Positions 7,041 to 14,466 of a stretch of DNA of 64,000 bases are shown here, in pieces. Positions within the stretch are counted from its first letter, which is position 1; each line of letters opens with the position of its first letter. The notes below the pieces were generated by a model. That model was not told the DNA's origin and searched no databases. It saw nothing but the letters and a program-made list of their open reading frames with translations. Origin of the DNA: VBAS01 sp035318985 (GTDB taxonomy: Bacteria > Bacteroidota > Bacteroidia > Chitinophagales > Chitinophagaceae); assembly GCA_035318985.1 (NCBI GenBank), contig DATHDP010000148.1, positions 6,951 through 70,950 on the forward strand. Direction: 5' to 3'. A program made the translations under genes and the position numbers.

Positions 7041-8508
7041 AAGCTTCTTTTAATTTTTGTTCTGTTACCCTGTATGAACGCATCAGTAAGATATAAAGAA
7101 TGGCGCTAACAAAAAATCCAACGAACCATGCATAGTTATACAAGTCATTGAGCCATGCTGGAAACACTTCCTTATTTATAAGTTTTATTGTCACTAAAAA
7201 TCCCGGCACATTTGGAAGGATGCCACATAATAGAGCAATAATGGCTTTTACATTAAACCCGTTCCCAAAACTATATTCTCCGTTATGTTTATAAAGATCA
7301 TCAACAATTAATTTTTGCCGCCTTATAAAATAATAATCAGCGATCATAATACCGCCGACTGGTCCTAATAAGCTTGAGTAAGCAACCAACCAGGTAAAAA
7401 TATATCCGTCAGGGGTAGCAATTAATTTCCACGGGAAGATCAGGATGCCAATGATACCGGTTATATAACCACCAATTTTAAAATTGATCTTCTTCGGTGA
7501 TAAATGAGCAAAGTCATTTGCAGGACTTACAATGTTAGCCGCAATATTTGTTGCCAATGTTGAGATCACAATACCGATCATTGCCAATGTTATCACCACT
7601 TTATTTTCAAACTTACCCGCCAACTTTACAATATCCCATTCTGTGCTTCCATAAATGATAGCTGTTGCGGAAGTAACCACTACACCTATAAATGCAAACA
7701 ATGTCATCGAGGGTGGTAACCCGATCACCTGTCCTCTTACCTGGGCCTTTTGTGATTTTGCATATCGTGTAAAGTCGGGAATGTTTAAAGAAAGCGTCGC
7801 CCAAAAACCTACCATACCTGTTAATGCAGGAAAGAAAAAATTCCAAAATGATGGACCAGATAATTTAGATGGCTGTTCTAGTATGGGCCCTAGTCCATTT
7901 GCAGCACTGATCGCCCAAAACAATAATGCAAGTGCAGCCACCGGCAGAAAGATCGCTTTGAATATTAATAATTTTCTAATGCTATCCACACCGAGATAAA
8001 CAATAAGCATATTCAATAACCAGAAAAGAAAAAAACAGATCATCGGTACAGTTTGCGGAAATAAAAAATTACTGTTGATCTCCGGCATTCCGGGATCCCA
8101 AGCTCTTATTATATAATATATGGATGCGCCGCCGATCCATGTTTGAATGCCAAACCAACCACAGGCCACAATTGCACGAAGCATCGCAGGAATATTAGCT
8201 CCTTTAGTTCCAAAGCTTGCTCTTGCAAAAACAGGAAAGGGTATTCCGTACTTCGCACCTGCATGGCCATTTAATATCATTGGAATTAATACTATCGTGT
8301 TACCCAAAAAAATTGTAAGTATCGCCTGCCACCAATTCATACCTCCACCGATCAATGAACTTGCCAACATATAAGTTGGAATACATAAACTCATACTTAT
8401 CCAAAGAGCTGCATAATTCCATGTTCCCCATTTCCTTTTTTCCTGGGGAATGGGAGCAAGATCTTCGTTGATAAGAGACGATGTTTGTATAGCTTGATTT
8501 CCATCCAT
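7024..8508 (-). CDS. NCS1-family nucleobase:cation symporter
   Basis: 494 aa integral inner-membrane transporter with about 12 hydrophobic segments. The NCS1 signature region is present: GMVGFWATLSLNIPDFTRYAKSQ spans the conserved cytoplasmic loop, and LLGPVGGIMIADYYFIRR is typical of late helices. The family imports uracil, thymine, allantoin, hydantoins or cytosine with H+ or Na+. Overlap with dihydropyrimidinase and the surrounding pathway suggest uracil/thymine or dihydropyrimidine as substrate. ATG 8508 lies 8 bp from the left arm of the GxxExxY cassette. Substrate specificity is inferred from context. Confidence 0.92.
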   Translation of the reverse strand: MDGNQAIQTSSLINEDLAPIPQEKRKWGTWNYAALWISMSLCIPTYMLASSLIGGGMNWWQAILTIFLGNTIVLIPMILNGHAGAKYGIPFPVFARASFGTKGANIPAMLRAIVACGWFGIQTWIGGASIYYIIRAWDPGMPEINSNFLFPQTVPMICFFLFWLLNMLIVYLGVDSIRKLLIFKAIFLPVAALALLFWAISAANGLGPILEQPSKLSGPSFWNFFFPALTGMVGFWATLSLNIPDFTRYAKSQKAQVRGQVIGLPPSMTLFAFIGVVVTSATAIIYGSTEWDIVKLAGKFENKVVITLAMIGIVISTLATNIAANIVSPANDFAHLSPKKINFKIGGYITGIIGILIFPWKLIATPDGYIFTWLVAYSSLLGPVGGIMIADYYFIRRQKLIVDDLYKHNGEYSFGNGFNVKAIIALLCGILPNVPGFLVTIKLINKEVFPAWLNDLYNYAWFVGFFVSAILYILLMRSYRVTEQKLKEAYVAVD

Positions 8509-8515
8509 TTTTTTT

Positions 8516-9072
8516 GAACACGGATGACACGGATCAAACGGAAGATCACAGATTTTTTTAATTCTCTAAAATCCGTACCGTTGTTATACTTGTGTCATGC
8601 GGGTAGTATGCCATGTTTTTTTGTCGTTATCGTATATTTTTCTTCTTATTTCGGGTTTCTTTCCAAAATTCAGTAATAAACCTACTTCTATGGTAGTTGC
8701 TTTTAGATAATTGATAAGTTGATTTTCATTATCCTCCGAGAGTCTTTCATGAGTTTTCAATTCGCATATAACAACTTCTTCTACCGTTAGATCGGAACAG
8801 TAATCGCCAACAACATGTTTATTATAATAAACCAAAATTCTTTTTTGTCTGTCAACTTTAAAACCCATTTCTGTAAGTTCAATATGCATAGCATTTTCAT
8901 ACACCTTTTCAAGAAAACCGTAACCAAGTGTATTATACACCTTGTAAAAAGCTTTTATTATTTGCTCTGTTATTTCTTCGTGTTTCATCTAATATCCTTC
9001 TTGAACAAATATTCAATACATGAATTATAATAAAATCCGTGAAAATCTATTTAATCCGTGTCATCCGTGTTC
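8516..9072. mobile_element. inverted-repeat-bounded cassette carrying a GxxExxY ORF
   Basis: Perfect 19-bp inverted repeats: GAACACGGATGACACGGAT at 8516-8534 and its reverse complement at 9054-9072. Secondary AAAATCCGT motifs lie inside both ends. The only ORF is the GxxExxY protein. The right arm overlaps the 3' end of the aminotransferase gene and supplies its last residues (EHG) and TGA stop. The left arm ends just before the NCS1 gene. The cassette thus sits cleanly in an operon junction, as the four-helix cassette does 3 kb away. Mobility is inferred. Confidence 0.68.
8584..8988 (-). CDS. GxxExxY protein (PD-(D/E)XK nuclease-like)
   Basis: 134 aa. The family-defining motif is visible at GYGFLEKVYENAM (G..E..Y). 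A candidate PD-(D/E)XK core follows, SDLTVEEVVICELKTHERL, with a downstream Gln in ENQLINYLKA. The family is abundant and of unknown function; nuclease activity is suggested by fold similarity only. The gene lies between perfect 19-bp inverted repeats inside the pyrimidine operon and has no obvious metabolic role there. Confidence 0.92.
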   Translation of the reverse strand: MKHEEITEQIIKAFYKVYNTLGYGFLEKVYENAMHIELTEMGFKVDRQKRILVYYNKHVVGDYCSDLTVEEVVICELKTHERLSEDNENQLINYLKATTIEVGLLLNFGKKPEIRRKIYDNDKKTWHTTRMTQV

Positions 9073-10413
9073 TGTTTCCTTGTCTGCAATTGAAACCGCA
9101 TCACTGATCATCGCTAATCCTTCGTCAATTTGCTCTTTATTGATACAAAGAGGTGGCGCAACGAAAATATAATTCCATCTTACAAATGTGTACATGCCGA
9201 GTTCTTTCAATCTTGCAGCTACTTTATTCATGATCGTCATTTCTTCGGGCTTTGCATTGAATGGCGCCATTGGTTCTTTGGTTGCTTTGCTTTTTACTAA
9301 TTCAATACATCCAAGCAACCCTGTATTTCTCCAATCACCAATTGATGGATGTTTCTTTTTTAATTCTTCCATTCTTGAATCAATATATTTTCCCATCGTT
9401 GTTGCGTTCTCAATCAGATTGTCATCTTCATAAATTTTCAATACTTCCAAACTTGCAGCCAGGCTTACAGGATGAGCAGAATAAGTTAATCCTAACCACA
9501 AAACATTATCATCATACTGTGAAGCAATTTTGTCGGACACGATCAATGCGCCTAACGGTAAATAACCCGAAGTAATTCCTTTTGCTGTGGCAATCATATC
9601 AGGAACCACACCATGATTATCTACACCAAACCATTTCCCTGTTCTTCCAAAACCGCTCATTACTTCATCAGCAATAAATAAAATTCCATGCTTATCACAT
9701 ATCTCACGAACTTTTTTTAAGTACCCAACTGGATATTTTAAACAACCAGATGAACCTGATTCTCCTTCTAATAAAATAGCAGCAATATTTTGCGGACCTT
9801 CAAATGCAATGACTCTTTCAAGATTCTTAACTGATTCTTTCAATAAACTCTCTTCCCCATATTCCCAACGATAAGCGATCGGGATATCGAAATGAACAAA
9901 GTTTGGAGACTGTTGTGAATCAGCTGCAAGCTTTCGCGGATCACCACCTGCTGACATAGCTCCATAAGATGCGCCATGAAAAGATTGATAGCGGCATAAA
10001 ATTTTATGACGACCCGTATACAGTCTTGCTAACTTTATAGCATTGTCAATTGATGTAGCTCCGCAAACAGTAAACAAAGTTTTTGTCAACCCTTTCGGAG
10101 TAATCGAAGCCAACTTCTTTCCTGCCTCACCACGAACTTTCGTTACACAACTTGGCGTCACATAACTCACTTCCTGCATTTGTTTCATCACAGCTTCTGT
10201 CACCCGTTGATTGCCATGGCCAATATTCACATTCATCAAACCCGAAGAGAAATCGAGATAACGTTTGCCATCATAATCATACAAATAAACGCCTTCACCA
10301 TATTTAACAGCAATGGGCGCAATCCCTTTTTGCTTGCTCCAGGAAAACAAAGTATAATCAAGACTATCCTGTATTATTTCTTGTGCTTCCGTCAGTGTTT
10401 TTGTTTGGGACAT
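9061..10413 (-). CDS. class III aminotransferase (probable beta-alanine/omega-amino acid transaminase)
   Basis: 450 aa PLP-dependent fold-type I, class III. The PLP Lys is in MIATAKGITSGYLPLGA; the cofactor-binding Asp is in ILFIADEVMSGFGRTGKWFG. Omega-transaminases of this size convert beta-alanine or 3-aminoisobutyrate to malonate semialdehyde or methylmalonate semialdehyde. That is exactly the step between ureidopropionase and the mmsA product encoded nearby, so this role is assigned by context; 4-aminobutyrate or other omega-amino acids are alternatives. The C-terminal residues EHG and the stop are encoded by the right arm of the GxxExxY cassette. Confidence 0.9.
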   Translation of the reverse strand: MSQTKTLTEAQEIIQDSLDYTLFSWSKQKGIAPIAVKYGEGVYLYDYDGKRYLDFSSGLMNVNIGHGNQRVTEAVMKQMQEVSYVTPSCVTKVRGEAGKKLASITPKGLTKTLFTVCGATSIDNAIKLARLYTGRHKILCRYQSFHGASYGAMSAGGDPRKLAADSQQSPNFVHFDIPIAYRWEYGEESLLKESVKNLERVIAFEGPQNIAAILLEGESGSSGCLKYPVGYLKKVREICDKHGILFIADEVMSGFGRTGKWFGVDNHGVVPDMIATAKGITSGYLPLGALIVSDKIASQYDDNVLWLGLTYSAHPVSLAASLEVLKIYEDDNLIENATTMGKYIDSRMEELKKKHPSIGDWRNTGLLGCIELVKSKATKEPMAPFNAKPEEMTIMNKVAARLKELGMYTFVRWNYIFVAPPLCINKEQIDEGLAMISDAVSIADKETEHG

Positions 10414-10431
10414 AAATTTTATTTTCTATCT

Positions 10432-10462
10432 AAGTTTTCCCCTTTAGGGGAACAGGGGGTTA
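10432..10462 (-). terminator. CCCCTTTAGGGG stop-adjacent element (after 10460-11488)
   Basis: Core CCCCTTTAGGGG at 10439-10450 followed by AACAGGGGGTTA. The TAA stop of the secreted-protein gene (10460-10462) is the last triplet of the element. It separates this gene from the aminotransferase start by 46 bp. Confidence 0.55.
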
Positions 10463-11488
10463 ATTCTTTAAATGCATTCCCTTTTTCAATGTCACATGCA
10501 TTCTTCGAACTGGCTCTGAAGTAAATTTTTCATTGATGAGTATGGCGGTTATCTTAACCAAAACGGTAACAGGTGCCTCCTTGGAATCATTATGCAAACA
10601 GAAAAAATAAGCTCTGTCTCCGGGTTCCATCCGTGAAAAATCATTCGTACCCCGCCCCTTTTTAACAAACCGGAATTGATCTCCGTTCTTGAATAACTCC
10701 GCATTATCATCCTCCACTATCCAGTAATTAATATGCTGGCCGGTATCTATTTTTTTAAGATAGGAAGGCGCATCCAATGCTACGGCAGCTAACGGACCAT
10801 ACTTAGGAAATTTTTCAATAACTGAAGGCAAATTGGAACTAAGTGTTTTTGCAGCATCCTGGTATATCTGCTGACCTCCTTTATCAACACTAACATAATA
10901 ACTCCATGATACAGTATTTTCCGGCAACATAAAATTGAATGTTACTTTACTGCTACCGGGTGCTGTTAGCGGATTAACTTTTATAGTTCTGTCCTGGAAA
11001 TTATTGATCACAGTATCCGATCTGTCAATGAAAGTTTCCACCTCGTTAGTATAGGTAGTATCGTTATACTCATCAAAATACACCGTTGTATTAAAGTTTT
11101 GTGTTGAAGCTCCGGCAGGAATACGCTGTATCTTGTATCTGCAAACTCTCGGCAACAGAGCGGAATTTGCAAAGCGGAACTTATAGATGCCTGTCCTGGC
11201 AATATTAATTGTTTTGTTTTCGATCTTGCTTGTCTTGTATTCTAAAAATTTAGAAGAATAAGGCACCTCCACGATCTCAACCTCTTTCATTTCTTTACCA
11301 TTCGCTTCTTCAAAACTAAAAATAAGCTTGTCCCCTTCTGCAAAACCAAAATAAACTTCTTCTTCGGCCTTAATACCAACCTTTATTGAACTTTCAGCAA
11401 TGTCAACAGGTTTTTGTCCATAAGAAACAACTACGGATAATGATCCATAAAGCATTAATGAAAGAAAATATTTTTTTGTTACCAGCAT
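10460..11488 (-). CDS. secreted protein of unknown function
   Basis: 342 aa, family not recognised. An N-terminal signal peptide is clear (MLVTKKYFLSLMLYGSLSVV, cleavage near SYGQ). The rest is beta-rich with no catalytic motif I can name; features include SYYVSVDKGGQQIYQDAAKT and a C-terminal strand-rich domain (YFFCLHNDSKEAPVTVLVKI). It is probably a periplasmic or exported beta-sandwich protein. It sits inside the minus-strand pyrimidine run between mmsA and the aminotransferase, but both its flanks carry repeat elements, so membership of one transcript is uncertain. Confidence 0.8.
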   Translation of the reverse strand: MLVTKKYFLSLMLYGSLSVVVSYGQKPVDIAESSIKVGIKAEEEVYFGFAEGDKLIFSFEEANGKEMKEVEIVEVPYSSKFLEYKTSKIENKTINIARTGIYKFRFANSALLPRVCRYKIQRIPAGASTQNFNTTVYFDEYNDTTYTNEVETFIDRSDTVINNFQDRTIKVNPLTAPGSSKVTFNFMLPENTVSWSYYVSVDKGGQQIYQDAAKTLSSNLPSVIEKFPKYGPLAAVALDAPSYLKKIDTGQHINYWIVEDDNAELFKNGDQFRFVKKGRGTNDFSRMEPGDRAYFFCLHNDSKEAPVTVLVKITAILINEKFTSEPVRRMHVTLKKGMHLKN

Positions 11489-11509
11489 TTGTATTTCTAT
11501 TTAGCTTTA

Positions 11510-11527
11510 GTTGCGTCGCACTCTTGT
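11510..11527 (+). repeat. dispersed 18-bp repeat, copy 3
   Basis: Exact GTTGCGTCGCACTCTTGT, followed by GCGATAACAATTCTATTCA. The AATTCTATT block is shared with copies 1 and 5. The 5' flank CTATTTAGCTTT is shared with copy 4. Confidence 0.9.
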
Positions 11528-11558
11528 GCGATAACAATTCTATTCAACATCTTCAGTT

Positions 11559-11678
11559 GACTCCATCGGAGTCAAATATTTATACAGCAAATTCGATTCA
11601 AAGACATTCAACTCCGTACGGAGTTGAATAAAACATATTGCAAACATTTTTCTATAAATATTCGACCCCTACGGGGTC
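11559..11678. repeat. three-palindrome repeat element, copy 2
   Basis: GACTCCATCGGAGTC (11559-11573), then AAATATTTATA, then the identical 22-bp palindrome (11607-11628; half-site TTCAACTCCGT), then GACCCCTACGGGGTC (11664-11678). Same order and near-equal total length as 4186-4308 (120 versus 123 bp). The terminal palindromes differ in sequence but both arms changed together, which suggests the stem structure matters. Confidence 0.85.
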
Positions 11679-11708
11679 TATATATAACAAATAAAGAATT
11701 TTCAACCT

Positions 11709-11738
11709 AAGTCTCCCCTTTAGGGGGACAGGGGGTTA
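11709..11738 (-). terminator. CCCCTTTAGGGGG stop-adjacent element (mmsA)
   Basis: Core CCCCTTTAGGGG at 11715-11726 then GGACAGGGGGTTA. The mmsA stop codon TAA (11736-11738) is the last triplet of the element. Confidence 0.55.
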
Positions 11739-13193
11739 GCTCATCCAATTCACTCCCGCTTCCGGATTCCATTTTACTGTACTTTTTTTCAATTTTGTCC
11801 AAAACTCGATCGAACTTTTTCCTGTAATATCACCCACGCCAAATTTGCTTTCATTCCATCCGCCAAAAGAAAAAGGTTCACGAGGTACAGGCACACCCAC
11901 ATTCACACCGATCATTCCAGCACTGGCATGATCAATTATATATCTTGCCAATCCGCCATTTTGTGTAAACACGGATGCAGCATTACCATAAGGATTTGCA
12001 TTTTCAATTGCCAATGCTTCATCAACTGTATTCGTACGCATGATAGAAATAACGGGACCGAAAATTTCTTCTTTGGCCACACTCATCTCAGGTTTTACAA
12101 AATCAATAACTGTAGGACCCACATAAGTTCCGTTTTCTTTTCCTTCCACTTTAGCGTTTCTTCCATCCACTAAAATTTTTGCACCATCTCTTTCTGCTTC
12201 GCCAATATATCTTTCAATACGTTCTTTGCTTTCTTTGCTTATCACAGCGCCCAAATTTTTACCCGGAACGATCTTTCTTGCTTCATCAACTATCTTTTCA
12301 ATGATATGATCAATATTTCCAACGCCAACCATTGCACTCGCCGCCATGCAACGCTGGCCGGCGCAACCACTCATGCTTGCTGCCACATTCTGTGCCGTCA
12401 TATCTGCTTTTGCATCTGGCAAAACCATCAAATGATTTTTTGCACCACCCAATGCCAATGCTCTTTTGAATTTTTGTGTTGCCCGTTGATAAACGATCTT
12501 GGCAACTTTAGTAGAGCCAACAAAAGAAACAGCTTCAATACCCGGATGATCGCAAATAGCTTCTACAATTTCACTGTCACCATGAACAATATTGAATACA
12601 CCATCAGGCAAGCCTGCTTCTTTTAATAATTGTGCTAATCTTCCAACACTCAATGGAACTTTCTCAGAAGGTTTTATCACCATACAGTTTCCTAAACCAA
12701 TCGCATTCGGTATCGTCCAGTTGGGAACCATGCTTGGAAAATTGAAAGGAACGATTGAAGCAACAACACCCAGCGGCACATGTTCTGTTCTGCATTCAAC
12801 GCCTTTGCTTACTTCCAAGACTTCGCCAGTTACTAATTGTGGTAATGAGCAGGCAAACTCAGTGAGCTCAATACATTTTTCAATTTCTGCCGTTGCTTCG
12901 CCGATCGTTTTTCCATTTTCTTCGCTAACCAATGCAGCCAGTTCCTGCAGATTTTGTTCCATTAAATATTTGTACTTATAAAAAACCTGCACCCGTTCTT
13001 TAATTGGCGTATGACTCCATTTTGGAAAAGCAGCTTTCGCAGCTTTCACTGCATTATCCAGATCCTTAGAAGTTGACATTGGAACTTTCGAAAGAAGATT
13101 ACCATCAAGCGGCGAGATAACATCAAGTGTACGGTCAGATGAAGCATCGACAAATTTCCCGTTAATATAATTCTGAACAGGCGAGTATTTCAT
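11736..13193 (-). CDS. mmsA: CoA-acylating methylmalonate-semialdehyde dehydrogenase
   Basis: 485 aa with the start placed at ATG 13193 (MKYSPVQNYINGKF). An upstream in-frame ATG at 13298 would add 35 unrelated residues encoded by repeat-like DNA, so I reject it. ALDH superfamily: substrate-binding GNCMVIKPSEKVPLS, the NAD fold, and catalytic Cys in GCAGQRCMAASAMVGVG. MmsA-type enzymes convert methylmalonate or malonate semialdehyde plus CoA and NAD to propionyl-CoA or acetyl-CoA. This closes the thymine/uracil route encoded by the neighbours. Valine or inositol catabolism are alternative uses, but no such genes are nearby. Confidence 0.94.
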   Translation of the reverse strand: MKYSPVQNYINGKFVDASSDRTLDVISPLDGNLLSKVPMSTSKDLDNAVKAAKAAFPKWSHTPIKERVQVFYKYKYLMEQNLQELAALVSEENGKTIGEATAEIEKCIELTEFACSLPQLVTGEVLEVSKGVECRTEHVPLGVVASIVPFNFPSMVPNWTIPNAIGLGNCMVIKPSEKVPLSVGRLAQLLKEAGLPDGVFNIVHGDSEIVEAICDHPGIEAVSFVGSTKVAKIVYQRATQKFKRALALGGAKNHLMVLPDAKADMTAQNVAASMSGCAGQRCMAASAMVGVGNIDHIIEKIVDEARKIVPGKNLGAVISKESKERIERYIGEAERDGAKILVDGRNAKVEGKENGTYVGPTVIDFVKPEMSVAKEEIFGPVISIMRTNTVDEALAIENANPYGNAASVFTQNGGLARYIIDHASAGMIGVNVGVPVPREPFSFGGWNESKFGVGDITGKSSIEFWTKLKKSTVKWNPEAGVNWMS

Positions 13194-13361
13194 GATGAAA
13201 GAAGGATTAATAATGTGACTTTGAAAACCAAGTAACAATTTAATTGATTTTTTCCAGAATTTAAACAACGATAAACACACGAAGGCACTCGGAAACACGA
13301 AGAATTACCCTGTTATCCCTTGTACTCCGTGACTAGAGGTAAAAAAACAATAAAGGGTTGC

Positions 13362-13393
13362 TAAAAAGTTCAGTATTGCAGGAATACTGAACT
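13362..13393 (-). terminator. intrinsic terminator overlapping the end of dapA
   Basis: On the minus strand, an 11-bp perfect stem AGTTCAGTATT - CCTGC - AATACTGAACT is followed by TTTTT. The stem begins inside the dapA coding region: the last codons (about V-S-S-V-F-L-Q-Y) and the TGA stop lie within the hairpin. Arms are 13367-13377 and 13383-13393. Confidence 0.85.
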
Positions 13394-14275
13394 GACCTTT
13401 TTCATCAACTCCTTAATTTTTGAATGATGTCTTTCACTTACCTGCCATACAGGTAAACGGAAATAGTTTCCGCATAATCCCATTTCTGAGAGATAAGCCT
13501 TTACACCGCTTGGACTGCCTTCGGCAAACATGGATGCTATAATATCTGTGTATTTATAGTGAAGTTTTTGTGCTTCTTCAAAATTTCCCTCCAGGCAAAA
13601 ACGAACCATATCAGAATAATCTTTTGGATAAGCATTGGCAACAACTGAAACCAATCCATCTGCTCCTGCTGCTATCATCTGCAACGTGATCGGATCATCA
13701 CCGCTGATGACCATAAAATCTGCAGGCTTATTTTTTATGATATAATTGATCTGTGCAAAATCGCCACTGGCTTCTTTTGTTGCAAATATGTTTTTACACT
13801 CGTTTGCAATTCTTACCTGTGTTTCACCTGTTACATTCATTCCTGTACGTGAAGGAACATTATACATCATGATCGGCAAAGGCGTCGCTGCATCTAGTGC
13901 TTTATAATGCTGAAACAATCCTTCCTGGTTGGGCTTGCTGTAATAAGGAGACACTGAAAGAATAGCATCATAACCTGTAAGATCAAAAGTTTTAAATCCT
14001 TCGATCACTTCATGAGTGTCACTACCACCGATACCGGCAACGATCGGAACTCGACCGGCAGTTATTTTATTTACAAATGAAAATACTTCCTGTTTCTCCT
14101 TACCATGAACTGTTGCACTTTCACCTGTTGTACCAAGCACAACAAGGTATTCACACTTGCCATCAATAATATGATTGATGACTTTTTCAAATGATGGCCA
14201 GTCAATGCTGCCATCTTGTGTAAATGGAGTAACAATTGCCACACCAGTACCACGAAACATTTCACGAAGAGACAT
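13370..14275 (-). CDS. dapA: 4-hydroxy-tetrahydrodipicolinate synthase
   Basis: 301 aa. Condenses pyruvate with aspartate semialdehyde in the lysine/diaminopimelate pathway; cytoplasmic TIM barrel. Visible motifs: GTTGES near the N-terminus, the catalytic Tyr in MMYNVPSRTGMN, and the Schiff-base Lys in IFATKEASGDF. It stands between accA and mmsA on the same strand and has its own strong terminator, so it is probably separate from the pyrimidine genes downstream. The C-terminal residues are encoded inside that terminator hairpin. Confidence 0.96.
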   Translation of the reverse strand: MSLREMFRGTGVAIVTPFTQDGSIDWPSFEKVINHIIDGKCEYLVVLGTTGESATVHGKEKQEVFSFVNKITAGRVPIVAGIGGSDTHEVIEGFKTFDLTGYDAILSVSPYYSKPNQEGLFQHYKALDAATPLPIMMYNVPSRTGMNVTGETQVRIANECKNIFATKEASGDFAQINYIIKNKPADFMVISGDDPITLQMIAAGADGLVSVVANAYPKDYSDMVRFCLEGNFEEAQKLHYKYTDIIASMFAEGSPSGVKAYLSEMGLCGNYFRLPVWQVSERHHSKIKELMKKVSSVFLQY

Positions 14276-14333
14276 ATCTCAAATTAAAAATTAAAAAATC
14301 AAAATTAAAACGCTCAGCAAAGTTACTGAAAGT

Positions 14334-14351
14334 ATAAGAGTGCGACGCAAC
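14334..14351 (-). repeat. dispersed 18-bp repeat, copy 4
   Basis: Minus strand reads GTTGCGTCGCACTCTTAT, one mismatch from the consensus. It is preceded by CTATTTAGCTTCC, matching the flank of copy 3, and further upstream by CCCGGCTTTA, also found upstream of copy 6. Lies between accA and dapA. Confidence 0.85.
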
Positions 14352-14439
14352 GGAAGCTAAATAGTACTACTAAAGCCGGGCTCATTATTTAAACCTATCA
14401 TCAATAATACTATTCCAATAAACAATGAAGAATTGATTT

Positions 14440-14466
14440 AAGTTCCCCTTTAGGGGACAGGGGTTT
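14440..14466 (-). terminator. CCCCTTTAGGGG stop-containing element (accA)
   Basis: Core CCCCTTTAGGGG at 14445-14456. Here the accA stop codon TAA (14450-14452) lies in the centre of the palindrome itself, and the last residues (TPVP) are encoded by its flank. Confidence 0.55.

Noticed and set aside
13194..13298. Upstream start adding 35 residues to mmsA
   Set aside because: The extension is encoded by repeat-like DNA and does not resemble ALDH N-termini; MKYSPVQNYINGKF at 13193 is the normal start.
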